A stretch of 64,000 nt of DNA from Rhabdophis nuchalis (GCA_039707465.1 CM077658.1:10515074-10579073), one strand, 5' to 3'. Counted from the first letter of the stretch, positions 35,925-47,676 are shown. The notes: generated from the letters alone by a model not told the origin. Translations and numbers: made by a program.

Positions 35925-35980
35925 TCCTTCGTGGAGAAGGGCGGGATATAAATGTGATTAAAATAAATAAAAAAATAAAG
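35925..35980 (+). mobile_element. L2-like tail
   Basis: GGGTCCTTCGTGGAGAAGGG then GGGATATAAATGTGATTAAA and an AATAAA tail. This is an L2-type 3' terminus without coding sequence. It could be the tail of a SINE that shares the L2 end. Confidence 0.6.
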
Positions 35981-37011
35981 GAGAAACACACAACGATGAC
36001 GACGACGATGATGATGATAATTACAGTGTAAGAAAATATGTTTCATCGAGGGAAAATCGGCTTCACTTATAGTGTCCATCCCAATTCCGAATTATGCATG
36101 TTCCTTTGTTATACTGGTATTACCATTGTTTATACTTCTAATCTAGCTAGTCAGTAAGAAAGATAGCTGCTCTAGTAGCAGTGAGTAGAAAAGCAGTTTG
36201 TCTTTGGAAGAAACACATCACGGATGCACGGTGAAGCATCTTTCCTAAAAGCCATATAGCAGCTGCATCGTCTCCTTTGAAGACTCTCTCAAATGGGTGG
36301 ATGTATACACCAAACAATTCCACTGGAACTTCTAGCAAAGGCTGGATTTACATATCTGTATAGAACTACATGACCTACTGTACAGAGATGCAAAGTTTGA
36401 ATCAAGATTTCCTAAAAGGAGGATGTATCCCTTGTGCCGCACACTTTCCTGAATATCTCCTTTTAAACATTTCACACACTCTTCCTATCATGTGCTGCAA
36501 TCTAAGAGCACTGAATCTAAGAAATCGCACACCGAAAGAAATCAGACTGGTCTAAGATGTGACTACAGACACACTCTGCTTTATCTGCATCTCCTTCACC
36601 TTTAATGAAAGCACCTTCCTTTACCTGTATAATATCTCTTGATACTGGATAGCTGAAAAGTCACCTTGGCAGTTGGTGGGGGGGGGGGGAGAAATAATGT
36701 ACCAACAGCATGAGACTCCTCTAAGTACTTAAAATAATGGTGTTGTTGGTTTTTTTTTTGCCAGACCATCAACTTAAATTCACCGTTCAGCAAAGTTGCA
36801 ACTTCCAATCTAAGCGCTGACCCTGGGAATCCTTCTGAAAACAATGTGATCACCGCAGAAATTTTCCTGGCATTCTACCCGCAAAATTTATGAACCAAAA
36901 AATATTAAGTTAACCAGTAGAGTAAATCAAGGGGGCTTCTCCCAGGCAACCCCTCTGGAAAAGTTCATTCTGCTGTTCAAAATACCCTGGAGTTATATTA
37001 CATTTTTAGAC
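35981..37011. other. Unique sequence
   Basis: A GAC/GAT triplet run at 35994-36020 and a poly-G run near 36675. No gene or known repeat. Confidence 0.4.
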
Positions 37012-37019
37012 TAACACAT

Positions 37020-37576
37020 CAGAGGTGGCATTCAGTCAATTCTGACTGGTTCTGTAAAACCGGTAGCGGAAATTTTGAGTAGTTTGGAGAACCGGCAAAT
37101 AGGCTGGCCCCGCCCCAGCTGCCTCCCAGCTGATCTTCTTTTGTTGCCCTGCACAGGAGAACGGAGCTGGAAAGCAGGTTAGTGGGGTGGGGAGGGAATG
37201 GGGATTTTGCAGTATCCTTCCCCCTGGAGTGGGGAGGGAATGGAGATTTTGCAGTATCTTTCCCCTGGAGTGGGAAGGGAATGGAGATTTTGCAGTATCC
37301 TTCCCCCTGGAGTGGGGAGGGAATGGAGATTTTGCAGTATCCTTCCCCAGGAGTGGGGAGGGAATGGGGATTTTGCAGTATCCTTCTCCCTGGAGTGGGG
37401 AGGGAATGGAGATTTTGCAGTATCCTTCCCCTGGAGTGGGGAGGGAATGGAGATTTTGCAGTATCCTTCCCCCTAGAGTGGGGAAGCAATGGAGATTTTG
37501 CAGTATCCTCCCCCTGCCATGCCTACAAAGCCACGCCCACAGAACTGGTAGTAAAAAAAATTGAATCCCATTACTG
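37020..37576. mobile_element. 557-bp hAT element, family D, with internal minisatellite
   Basis: The left end CAGAGGTGGCATTCAGTCAA and the right end AATTGAATCCCATTACTG are inverted. Exact 8-bp target-site duplications TAACACAT lie at 37012-37019 and 37577-37584. Subterminal AACCGGTAGCGG and AACTGGTAGT motifs are family D hallmarks. Most of the extra length relative to the 137-bp relatives is the minisatellite at 37184-37520. Confidence 0.92.
37184..37520. repeat. Minisatellite, eight copies of about 42 bp
   Basis: Each unit carries GAGTGGGGAGGGAATGGAGA followed by TTTTGCAGTATCCTTCCCCC. I count eight GATTTTGCAGTATC cores. Units differ by single substitutions or one-base length changes, so open frames run through in several phases on both strands. 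None of these is a credible protein. Confidence 0.95.
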
Positions 37577-37584
37577 TAACACAT

Positions 37585-38399
37585 AGAGTATAGTAATATA
37601 CGGCCTTCCTTTCTTGCTTAATGACTTGAACTGAAAGTAAACACGGATACTTGTTTCTACATTTCTGCAAAATGTTTTGCAAAGTCACAAATAATGAAAA
37701 TGCCCATTATAAACTAGGAAATGAACGGAGGGAGGTTGCTTCAAACAAATCAGCTAAATTGCTGTTAGTGCAAAATTTATTTCGGCCACACACCATCTGA
37801 TTGTTCGTGTTTGCCAAACACACACCAAGGCAGCAACTGGGTCAAATGAAAAAAAAAAGTGCATCAACTTTCAACTGCACTAGAAAAATAATGCAAAAAT
37901 GTTTTCGGTGACATGGCCAAGATCTTGTCAGCTTTTAATTTAAAAGGCTGCGGGAAATAGTACACAAAAATTATACTTCATAAGCTCTGAAACTGTAGAT
38001 ATGCAAAGGTGACTTGGCAGAGAAGCTAATTAAATTAAATTAGACTCTTTAGTGATTCGCTTCTACCTACAGCAAACACTTATGCAAAGTTTATGTTGGA
38101 TAGATATAGCAGGGCTAACCATTCAGCTTAACTGGGGAAGATCTCTTGCTGAAAAGCACCAAATTAGTTTTTAATTGAAGAAATCTTTCCTCCCAATATT
38201 GCTGAAATCTGTGCCAATAAATGATAGCTCAACTCCTGCAGGCTGGACTTCAAATGTCAAGATCCAAACTATTTAGTATTTCAAGTTAGTGAGGTTATTT
38301 TAAAAAAATTAATCAAATGATGAAAGGGAAGAGTAAAGGAAATCTTCCTACTGATAAGCTGCTTATCTGAGGTCTAAGAGGCTAAAACTAAGAAATGGA
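37585..38399. other. AT-rich unique sequence
   Basis: No gene or repeat. 37760-38090 has a non-repetitive, motif-dense look (TTTTAATTTAAAAGGCTG, GCTAATTAAATTAAATTAG) and could be a conserved non-coding block. Confidence 0.35.
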
Positions 38400-38722
38400 A
38401 CAGAATACAGAATAATAGAGTTATAAGGGACCCTGGAGGTCTTCTAGTCCAACCCCCTGCTCAAGCAGGAAACCCTATATACCATTCCAGACAAATACTT
38501 ATCCAACATATTCTTTCAAACTTCCAGAGTTGGAGCATTCACAACTTCTGGAAGCAAGTTGTTCCACTGATTAATTGTTCTGAAAAGAAAATTCCTCCTT
38601 AGTTCTAAGTTGCTTCTCTCCTTGATTAGTTTCCACCCATTGCTTCTTGTCCTACCCTCAGGTGCTTTGGAGAATAGCTTGACCCTCTCTTCTTTATGGC
38701 AGCCCCTGAGCATTAAAAGACA
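38400..38722 (-). mobile_element. CR1 LINE 3' end
   Basis: The plus strand starts CAGAATACAGAATAATAGAG, then GGAGGTCTTCTAGTCCAACC. The reversed frame (38516-38700) gives RVKLFSKAPEGRTRSNGW, KERSNLELRRNFL, then WNNLLPEVVNAPTLEV. It is 5'-truncated near 38720 with a small deletion before RTIN. Confidence 0.9.
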
Positions 38723-38856
38723 AATGCAAGATAGTGAACATAGGAAGTGTGGGTTGGAAAGTAAGGAAATAATCATTACTTCAAGTGAATCAGAGGCAGA
38801 TGGATATTGTACTTTCACACGCAAGAGAAAAGATATACAAACCAAGAGAAGGAAAA

Positions 38857-38857
<1 letters not shown>

Positions 38858-38901
<44 letters not shown>

Positions 38902-38952
38902 CATACATACATACATACATACATACATGCATACATATGTGTGTGTGTGTGT
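38858..38952. repeat. Compound microsatellite AT / CATA / GT
   Basis: About 30 bp of AT, then CATA units from about 38896 to 38935, then GT units to 38952. Confidence 0.95.
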
Positions 38953-39639
38953 GATGGTTTGACATGTTTGATCCTAGTAGTCTAAGACCATTTTTATCTC
39001 TTCCTTCTATGGCTTTAATTTTATTATTAGCTGAATTGTTTATTAATATATCACATTTAAAGAGCAGCCCATTTCATAGAATGGGATTCTGTGCCACGTG
39101 TAGCAAAAATGCATCATAAAAAAACTAACAATTAAAAAAAGGCATTCTACAATTTAAAACCCTGAGATTTATGGAAGTATCTTATTGCTTCAGATGTTAT
39201 GCTAACTGCCTTGGGTTGCGAAAGTAGCCACGATATGAGGTTCATGAGAAATACTTCTTCACCCATTAAAAGTATGTTTCCCATTCGACCAATTGAATAA
39301 AAAATATCATGACTGACTACTGGGATGACATTTGCCCATTACATACGAAATTCTGCTATCTCACTTAACAAAACTTTAAAACGTTACTTAGAGTAACAAT
39401 AGTAAAATGCTACAAACACAGACGAAATATGTACACGTTGCTTGTAAAAAATGAATTGCCCTCCACCATCCAACTTCTCCTGCAGGGGGGCAAAATTGAA
39501 TGTACAACTAGGTCTCTCCAGAAACTTGAAAAGTAAAGGTGAAGTTAGCAACCTTACTAAAATGTTATGGCTTGGAAGTAATTTACATTATAGGAATACC
39601 GAATTTGTAAATGCAAAGTAGTGATTGGGTATCAAGAGA
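38953..39639. other. Unique sequence
   Basis: Nothing recognised. Confidence 0.4.
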
Positions 39640-39880
39640 AACCGCTTTGATGGCCTTGCAGTCCAAGGGACTCAATGCAGGAGTCTTCTCCAGCACCAGA
39701 CTTCAAAGGCCTCCATTCTTTGGCGCTCAGCCTTATGGTCCAACTTTCACAGCCATCCATTGCAACTGGGAAAACCATAGCCTTGACTAGGCACACTTGT
39801 GTTGGCAGAGGGATGTCTCTGCTTTTTAGTAGGCTGTCTAGATTTGCCTATGATTTGATAGGTCATAGCAGAGAGCTCTG
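39640..39880 (-). mobile_element. Bov-B (RTE) LINE internal fragment
   Basis: Reversed, it encodes the part of ORF2 just upstream of the C-terminus. The plus strand has TTGCAGTCCAAGGGACTC, 'CCAGACTTCAAAGGCCTCC', 'CTTTGGCGCTCAGCC' and 'AAAACCATAGCCTTGACTAG', matching the reversed Bov-B AMVFPV...GCESW region. The 39652-39672 segment is the reverse complement of the start of the Bov-B piece at 59.6 kb, so the two fragments are adjacent parts of the same element. The 3' end is absent. Confidence 0.8.
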
Positions 39881-39965
39881 ATAAAACGTGATCCGTTGGA
39901 GGAGGAAATGGCAACCCCCTCCAGTATCTTTGCCATGAAAACCCCATGCACAGTACCAAAATGTG
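39881..39965 (+). mobile_element. Possible inverted Bov-B segment
   Basis: It has GAGGAGGAAATGGCAACCCC, 'CTCCAGTATCTTTGCCATG' and 'AAAACCCCATGCACAGTACC'. These resemble the 'GGAAATGGCAACCC...CTCCAGTA' stretch found upstream in Bov-B-type elements, but in the orientation opposite to the neighbouring fragment. The assignment is from memory and tentative. Confidence 0.45.
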
Positions 39966-40821
39966 ATTTTATAGATGCATCTATGTGGTTTTCGTTGTAT
40001 CAGGCCAAGAGGGGCTTCTCATTGCTTTGTTTCCAGCCATATTCATTTTCACTTCCCTAGACTACCCTACAATTTGATATTCGCCAGAGTTCCCACCAAG
40101 TCCTAACTGGGCCTTAACCCACTTGGCTTTCCAGCTCAAGAAAGGCCAACCAGTTCTTGCAGCTAGTTGGGCCTTGTTTACAAAGAAAAGTAACGGACAT
40201 CCTGTGAAAATTTTGATCAGCGATTTGCATTGGAAATCCACAAGGTGTCACTACAGCTCCATATTAACTAGGGAGAAGTAAATAGCATTGAAGATGCAGA
40301 ATCATGGTCTTGTTCTATAGAAGGTCCCATCCCTTCAGACTTAGATAATGGGAACTCATTAGTGGGGGACAATAGGTACTAATGAGCATTTTGCTATTCT
40401 AAACACCTGGAAAGTTACCCATCTGACAAAGGGGGGGGGCCCACCAAAGCCAATTCTACCTGGCCTAGTACTGTATACACAGGAAAGTTTAATAGCACTG
40501 ATTTTGACTTATCAAGCACATCTCCCTCAAAACTGTTCTCTATCAGCAGCAACACCAAAGAGGAAACTGACGATGGTGGCTATCTGCCTTAACCTGAACT
40601 GCACCAACTGGGTGCTGTCCTTTGACAATCTTAAATGAAGATCTTAAATGGGAGTGGGGAGGAGAGAGACTTTCAAACAAAACAGTTTATGAAGCTTCAA
40701 AAGCTTCCAATTCAAAAAGTTTAAATTCACCAGGCAGGCTTCAAAAAGATTTAGCTATACCAACCTTAATGCCCAATATTACTAGCTATTTGGGAATATT
40801 GATTTTGACGAGAACCGCAGT
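39966..40821. other. Unique sequence
   Basis: Poly-G near 40431. No gene or repeat recognised. Confidence 0.4.
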
Positions 40822-40875
40822 TTATTTATTTGTATCCGGCCTTTATTATCTTTACAAATAACTCAAGGTGCCAAA
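40822..40875 (-). mobile_element. SINE/L2-type tail
   Basis: TTTATTTATTTGTATCCGGC then CTTTATTATCTTTACAAATA and AACTCAAGG. This is the reversed 'CCTTGAGTTATTTATAAA...AATAAAGGCGGGATA' tail typical of squamate MIR-like SINEs. It probably belongs with the SINE at 41155-41292, now split by the hAT insertion. Confidence 0.55.
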
Positions 40876-40896
40876 CATATCCAACACACCTTCCTC

Positions 40897-41033
40897 CAGC
40901 AGTGGGATTCAAATAATTTAACCACCGGTTCTCTGCCCTAATGATTTCTTCCAACAACTAGTTCACCAAACTGCTCAGGAAGTTAACCACTGGTTTTCCC
41001 GAAGTGGTGCAAACTGGCTGAATCCCACCACTG
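40897..41033. mobile_element. 137-bp hAT MITE, family D
   Basis: The left end CAGCAGTGGGATTCAAATAA and the right end TGAATCCCACCACTG are inverted. Exact target-site duplications CCTTCCTC lie at 40889-40896 and 41034-41041. Internal ACCGGTT and AACCACTGGTTTTC motifs repeat in both orientations. Confidence 0.9.
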
Positions 41034-41154
41034 CCTTCCTCCAAGTTTCTTGGATGACAGGCAAAACGTCTTCAAAGAAAAATCAGAAAGTCCAGTTGCC
41101 TCTTGAGAAAAGCACCTTTGGGACAAAAGTGGCCTGGATGACTGAGAATCTCCA

Positions 41155-41292
41155 TAGACAAGAACCCTGTGAGGTGAATTGGGCTGGTAGACAGAGAGTG
41201 GCTCAAGGTCACCCAGATAGCTTTTGTGTCTAAGAAGACCCTAGAACTCACGTCTCCTGCTTTCAAACCTGGAGCCTTAACCCCTAAACAAA
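41155..41292 (-). mobile_element. tRNA-derived SINE (family D, MIR-like)
   Basis: The plus strand reads GGTGAATTGGGCTGG, 'GTGGCTCAAGGTCACCCAG', then 'CCCTAGAACTCACGTCTCCTG' split by position, and 'GGAGCCTTAACCCC'. Reversed, this gives a tRNA-like head with B box GAGTTCTAGGG and the 'CTGGGTGACCTTGAGCCA' body. The interrupted copy at 48.7/49.2 kb is the same family. Confidence 0.7.
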
Positions 41293-41549
41293 ACTGCTGG
41301 ATTTTTCAATCTCTGTCTTTGCAGTCATTTTCTACTCTAATGTACAGAACAAATGTAAATAGACTTGGCAAGGGAAGATTCAGCGTTGCCTCCCGCAAAC
41401 ATAATGGACTCTACATTTAGCTATTGGAATTGAACAAAACTATTGGAAAATAATGGACTAGAACTTAATAAAGTAGTCTGGTAAGGAAAGACAGTATATT
41501 CAGCAGTCTGAGTTCTTAGTATGTGCTATTCAAGTCTTTAGTCTTTTTC

Positions 41550-41857
41550 GTAGAGGTCGGCAGTTCGGCAGTTCGATTCCTTAATACCACATAATGGAGT
41601 GAGCTCCTGTTATTTGTCCCAGCTTCTGCCAACCTAGCAGTTCGAAAGCATGTAAAAATGCAAGTAGAAAAATAGGAACCACCTTTGGTGGGAAGGTAAC
41701 AGCGTTCTATGTGCCTTCGGTGTTTAGTCACGCCGGCCACATGACCACTGAGACGTCTTCGGATAGTGCTGGCTCTTCAGCGTTGAAATGAAGATGAGCA
41801 CCACCCTCTAGAGTCAGGAATGACTAGCACATATGTGCGAGGAGAAAACTTTATATT
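41550..41857 (+). mobile_element. tRNA-derived SINE (family A)
   Basis: The B box survives as AGTTCGATTCCTTA near 41571. The body has CCAGCTTCTGCCAACCTAGC, GGGAAGGTAACAGCGTTCTA, 'CCACATGACCACTGAGACG', and the 3' tail CTAGCACATATGTGCGAGGA. The A-box part of the head is truncated. Confidence 0.85.
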
Positions 41858-42327
41858 TCAGTCCTTAATAATGAGCATGTAAAACAGATACCCAGAACAA
41901 TTATTATTTTAGCCCTTAGCAGTGTTGATAAAATTTGTGTGTAAATATATACACAAATTAAGTAATATGCATATAAAATGAAAATTCGAAAAGTACATTG
42001 CCAGAAATCTAATCATCATAATACTTGCTGGTTATGTAACATAGTGGGTTTCCTCTCTTTTTTTAAAAAAAAAGAAAAGCTTATTCCTCCAACTTTGCCT
42101 CATGTTTAAAGTTCAATAATGCTCAAGGCTCAATTCACATCTCATCTGATATACTACCTCCTGAGCTAAAGACACTACACAGGTAGTTCTTAGGATACTG
42201 GTGAGGCTGAGCCTGCTTCATATTCTTAGATATACTTTCTAAGGTTGTCATTTCCTAAATCTAGGTAAAATAATAGGGCCATCTAGTGGCAAAACAATTC
42301 ACATGGGCAGGTATATTATTTCGTAAT
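41858..42327. other. Unique sequence
   Basis: Nothing recognised. Confidence 0.4.
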
Positions 42328-42496
42328 TTGGTGGGAAGGTAACAGTGTTCTGTGCGCCTTCAGTGTTTAGTCATGCCAGCCACATGACCGGAGGCATCTT
42401 CGGACAACGCTGGCTCTTTGGCTTTGAAACATAGATGAGCACCGCCCCCTGGAGTCGAGAATAATGAGCACATACGTGTGAGGGGAATCTTAACAT
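42328..42496 (+). mobile_element. tRNA-derived SINE (family A), 3' half
   Basis: It starts at TTGGTGGGAAGGTAACAGTG and runs through CCACATGACCGGAGGC and 'GAGCACCGCCCCCTGGAGTC' to the tail CATACGTGTGAGGGGAATC. The head is missing. Confidence 0.85.
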
Positions 42497-42596
42497 GTAA
42501 TTCCGTCAGTCAGTCAGTCTGTATTTCTGTCTTTCTGTCATCTATCAATCGTATTTCTGATCATATTCGTTGCTCTGGTTTGCAATCAGTCTAGGG

Positions 42597-43040
42597 CAGT
42601 GCTTCTCAAATAGTGGGGCGCGCCCCCCAGGGAGGGCGCGAGGCTCCATAAAGGGGGGCGCGTTTGACCTCGGCAAACACTGTCATAACAAGCCAAGCCC
42701 CGTGTTTATGTCTCTGTATCCAGTCAGATGCTGACAAGGACCTTCTCCTGTGAAACATAACGCTGCCCCAATTAATCAAACTTGCTAAAGAAATCGGGCT
42801 ACCGCTGCTGACATTTGCATCGATAGTGAGCATTAAGCCAGTACATGTGACTGTGCATGCTCCTCCCTTTCGAGGAGAACAGACCCGATTGGATAGACAT
42901 GATGCTCTATCCTGATTAGCCAAACCCGCCCGTGTGACTTTTAGACCCGGATGATACTATTTACAGTCGCGCGGGGGGGGGGCGCGAAATGTTTTCTTCT
43001 TCCTAGGGGGGACATGACAGAAAATAATTGAGAAGCACTG
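42597..43040. mobile_element. 444-bp hAT element
   Basis: The left end is CAGTGCTTCTCAAATAGTGG and the right end is ATAATTGAGAAGCACTG. Exact 8-bp target-site duplications GTCTAGGG lie at 42589-42596 and 43041-43048. Subterminal GGGGCGCG and GGGGGGCGCG motifs occur at both sides. The 105-codon minus-strand frame inside has no recognisable transposase motif. Similar termini are used by several vertebrate hAT families. Confidence 0.93.
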
Positions 43041-43048
43041 GTCTAGGG

Positions 43049-44065
43049 TCTCAACATCTTGTTTGTGTCATTGTGACCACAACTAGGCAGAGTATTCCGA
43101 GTGTGGTCTTAGCAGTAGGAACAGTTTTATTTTTGGGGGTGGGGTGGGGGTGGAATGTTGGGAGTTAGCAATTACAAATATTCACAGTTTTAAAAAAGAC
43201 AAATGTGTGGAGAAGCAGAACAAATGCTTCTATATTCATCACCGAGGATTGTCCACTGAAATGCAACTTTGAAGAACTGTTTCTTTTGCCTACGGAGAGC
43301 GCTTAAGAAGCATTAAGCCTGTTTCAGTTCTTAAGGAAATGGGACGCCGTATCACCTTTGTTAACACCAAAGTAGTAAAGTGAGACTAACTCTTGGGTGA
43401 AAGACCAGCCCTGAAACCGTTCTTAATGGAAGCTGCCGTGTATTTTCTTTCAAGGTGTGTAAAACCTTGGTAAGTGTTGCTATCAGCAGAAACGCCTGGC
43501 AACTTTCCTGTCTCGTTCTCTCCTTATAAAATGCAGAGTAACAATAATGAAGGGCCAGGTGTGTACATGTGTTAGTTATTTTATACAAGACCAGCAAAGC
43601 TGTCAGTGTGGTCAGCAACCTGAAAAAAATGTAAACTACCAAAAAAAAAAAAAAAATACAACCCCACACAGGAAAATCCCCCGAAGTAATTACTGGAGTT
43701 TATTTAGCCGCCTATGCAGGTTCTCTGCTCTTAAGATATTAGGGTTATAATTTGCACTGTGTGGTTCCTCGGGCAACAATGTTTTAAATAATCTACATTC
43801 TACCTCGTCAGAGATCGAAGCCATCAAACTAATTTCCATTTACGACCCTCATCAAATGCATAACAGGGGGAAAAAGCATGCAACAGCAAGGGTGTGTGAA
43901 AGAAACCTAGGGGATCTCGCAGAGAACTTTATTGGCATTTGTTGGTGTGACATTTGCCCTCTTCAATAGACATAACTTGAAGTCTGTGGCGTGGGTGATT
44001 TGTTTCTTCCTAAGCAGCTTCTAGACTCACTTGCCAACTATAGGAAGAAGGCAGCATTGGCACTC
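43049..44065. other. Unique sequence
   Basis: About 1 kb with poly-G near 43140 and poly-A near 43640. No gene or repeat recognised. Confidence 0.4.
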
Positions 44066-44069
44066 ATTA

Positions 44070-44100
<31 letters not shown>

Positions 44101-44246
44101 GAAGGACCCAGGGCGGCGCACAGGAAAATTTAAAAACATACAAAATACAATAAATATAATTTAAAAAACTATTAAATAACCTATCCTGCGCTAAAACCAA
44201 ATTTTAAAAACCCAATTTAAAACTACCTAAAAGTCCCCATGGGAGG

Positions 44247-47200
44247 TTAGGCTAGGCCGGCTTGTTGAAACAAATATGTCTTAAGACATTGGCGGAAAAG
44301 GCGGAGGTCGGTGATGGTACGTAATTCAGGGGGTAGGTCATTCCAAAGGGCTGGGCCCGCCACAGAGAAGGCTCTTCCCCTGGGTGTCGCCAGTCGGCAT
44401 TGTCCGGCCGACGGCACCCTGAGAAGGCCCTCTCTGTGGGAGCGTATCGGTCTAAGGGATGTATGGGGCAGGAGGCGGTCTCGCATATAACTAGGCCCCG
44501 AGCCATGGAGCGCTTTAAAGATAGTTGTCAAAACCTTGAAGCGCACTCGAAAAACCACAGGAAGCCAATGCAGCTCGCGCAGGATCGGTGTTATGTGGGA
44601 GCATCTAGTGGCTCCCATAATCACCCGCGCGGCTGCGTTTTGGACTAGCTGTAGCTTTCGAGTGCACCTCAAGGGAAGCCCCATGTAGAGAGCATTACAG
44701 TAGTCGAGCCGGGACGTCACGAGAGCTTGAGTGACTGTGCGAAGGGCAGCCCGGTCCAGTAAGGGGCGCAATTGGCGCATCAGGCGTACCTGATGAAACG
44801 CCCCCCTGGCCACGGCCGCCACATGGTCCTCCATGGACAGCCGGGAATCCAGGAGGACACCCAAATTGCGCGCCCTCTCCACGGGGGCCAGTGTTTCGCC
44901 CCCAATGGCCAGAGTTGGTGTAATCTGGCTGAACCGGGGTGCCGGAAACCACAGCCACTCAGTCTTGGCAGGGTTGAGCTTGAGTTTGTTACCACCCATC
45001 CAGATCCGTACGGCCTCCAAACACCGGGACAGCACTTCGGCGGCATCGTTGGGGTGGTTTGGGGTGGATATGTACAGCTGGGTGTCATCAGCGTACAGAT
45101 GGTACTCCACCCCAAAACCACGGATGATCTCACCCAGCGGCTTCATATATGTGTTGAAAAGGAGGGGCGAGAGGACCGAACCCCCGAGGAACCCCACATA
45201 AGAGAGGCCTCGAGGTCGACCTCTGCCCTCCTGTCAACACATATTGCGACCGACCAGAGAGGTAGGATGAGAACCACCGCAAAACGATGCCTCCCAACCC
45301 CAACCCCCCCAGTCGGTGCAATAGGATACCATGGTCGATGGTATCAAAAGCCGCCGAGAGGTCTAATAGGACTAGGATAGAGGAATAACCTCTATCCCGC
45401 GCCCTCCAGAGATCATCAACCAACGCGACCAATGCCGTCTCGGTGCTGTGACCGGGTCGGAAGCCGGACTGGCGCGGGTCTAGATAATCAACTTCCTCCA
45501 GGTGTCGCGGAAACTGTTGGGCCACCACACTCTCGACAACCTTCACCAAAAAGTGAAGGTTGGAGACCGGACGATAGTTCTCTAATAAAGCTGGGTCCAG
45601 GGACGGCTTCTTGAGGAGGGGCCTCACTACCGCCTCTTTCAAGACGGCAGGCAAGGACCCCTCACTCAAAGATGCGTTGACAATGCCCTGGAGCCAGCCT
45701 CGTGTCGTCTCCCAGGATGCCAGTACAAGCCAGGAGGGACACGGGTCCAATAAACATGTGGTTGCCCTAAGTTTCCTTGACAACCTGTCCATATCCTCGG
45801 TGGTAACAAAGTCAAACTCCTCCCAAGAAGGAACCTCAAGACTAGTCTCGGACAGTCCCACAGGACCACTGTCGATGGAGGGTAGCTCATTCCGAATCCG
45901 AGTGATTTTCTCCTGCAGATAAATCCCAAATTCCTCTGCTCGCCCTTGCAGAGGGGCTTCCCGCGGCCTCTGATGAAGGAGGGAGCGGGTCACCCCAAAC
46001 AGGGCGGCAGGGCGGTTATCTGCGGATGCAATAAGGGTGGCACAATACTCACGTTTGGCCACCCTTATCGCCACTAAGTAAGCCCTAATATGGGTTCTCA
46101 CTAGTGTTCGGTCGGCTTCGGAGCGAGAGGATCTCCATCTGCTCTCTAGGCATCTCTTGTGGCGTTTCATCCCCCGAAGCTCCTCGGTAAACCAAGGAGC
46201 CTGGGTGATTCGCCGCCGCAAGAGAGGCCGCAAGGGCGTGACTCGGTCCAAGGCCCCCGCGGCCGCACTTAACCATGCGGCCACTAGGTCCTCAGTCGAG
46301 TCGCGGGGCAGGGTCACAGGAATTGGCCCAAGCTCCCTCTGGAACCTTTCCGGGTCCATTAGAAGCCTGGGGCGGAACCATATAGGAATATCCGGTTCCG
46401 CCTCCCCGCGGTGAGGTGTAGCGATTGGAAAGTCCAGCCGAAGGAGAGCGTGATCTGTCCATGACAAGGGAGTGATGGCTAGGTCCCCTATTCCCAGATC
46501 ACAACTCCACTGTCCCGAGACAAAGATGAAATCCAGTGTGTTTCCTCCCTCGTGAGTGGGGCCTAAAACTACCTGGGTCAGGTCCATGGCCGTCATGGAG
46601 GCCATGAACTCCCGAGCTGCTCCAGAGGCTTCGCCTGCCGACGGCAAGTTAAAGTCCCCCATGACTACCAGTCTGGGGGTCTCAACTGCCGCCTCGGCTA
46701 TCACCTCTAGGAGCTCGGGCAGGGCTGTTGTTGCATAGCGAGGAGCCAGGTATACCACTAACACGCCCAACTGCCTCCCTAGGCCCCATCTCACGCAGAG
46801 AGATTCACACCCGGTTGTCTGAGGGACTGTGGTCTCCTTCGGTTCAAGACCTTCCTTTACGATAATCGCCACCCCCCCACCCCTCCCTAGGGCCCTTGGC
46901 TGATGGAAGGCACGGTAACCTGGTGGGCACATGTCCACGAGGGGCATACCCCCTTCGTGGCCCAACCAGGTTTCCGTTATACCCACCAGGTCCGGGTCCC
47001 CCTCTGACACAAGGTCACGAATGAGGGGGGCTTTTTGAACCACGGACCTGGCGTTGCATAACATCAGCCTCGGGCCCCGGGTCTGTGATTCCTGCCCACC
47101 TAGTCTGCGATGGGAGAGCGGAGAGTTGGAGCACGTGACCGCCTGAATCCAGCGGCCATGGTCTTCCAACCGATGATGGCCATTTCGTCTCCCTCCGCCC

Positions 47201-47676
47201 CTGCCCCTCCCCAAGACCGAATCGATGGAAAAAGCCACCGAGGAAATGACCCCCCCCTCCCCTTCTTCCGTTTCCCTATTTCCGCCCGCCGGCCTCAATT
47301 GCTGTCCCCTCCCTGGACTATTTTTCCCCTCCTCCCTGGAACCCCCTAAAATCCGAATTAAAAACCTCCCTAAAAACCCCCTCAACCTGCGCTTCGCCCA
47401 CCTCTCAGGAATAATCAATCCGTCATCGAGGTGGGCCCGTGTTAGACAGGAGGGCCAGGCCTGCGAGAGGGGAGACTCCCGCAGGCCAAGGAGGTCGCGC
47501 CTAGAGTACATGATAAAAGCCCCCGAGGCAGTCCAAGTCCAGGAAGGCAAAAAACACAAGTCCGAAAAGCAGATAAAGTGGCTAAGTGCAAAGATATATT
47601 TCAGGATGGGGGGTAAAGTCAGAATCCAGAGTCTTATGGATGGGGAGATCGAATCCAGTCCCATTACAGGCCCCAT
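44247..47676 (-). pseudogene. L2 ORF2: AP endonuclease plus reverse transcriptase, one frameshift
   Basis: The enzyme nicks target DNA and copies LINE RNA from the nick (target-primed reverse transcription). In the upstream frame (start 47676) the apurinic-type endonuclease spans about residues 204-415: LCNARS, TETWLG (E235), MGDFNLP (D341, N343), TLDFIF (D382) and WTDHALLRLDF (D408, H409). Reverse transcriptase begins near 690 with ENYRPVSNLHFLVKVVE. LLDLSAAFDTID carries the first catalytic Asp (D772). The frame is then lost just after LLCGVPRG, where one extra base lies in a GGGGGTT context (about 45178-45186). The downstream frame resumes with [10 protein letters not shown] and [10 protein letters not shown] (the second catalytic Asp pair) and ends AGLA at 44247. 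No other stop interrupts it. The 200 residues before the endonuclease are not recognised, so the true start may be internal. An assembly error could explain the frameshift. Confidence 0.85.

Noticed and set aside
37019..37586. Several long overlapping frames on both strands
   Set aside because: Produced by the ~42-bp minisatellite lacking stops in several phases; no protein features.
42606..42923. 105-codon minus-strand frame inside the 444-bp hAT
   Set aside because: No hAT dimerisation or catalytic motif; the element is too short to be autonomous.
44772..45380. 202-codon plus-strand frame antisense to L2
   Set aside because: Shadow of the L2 coding strand in GC-rich DNA; no recognisable domain.
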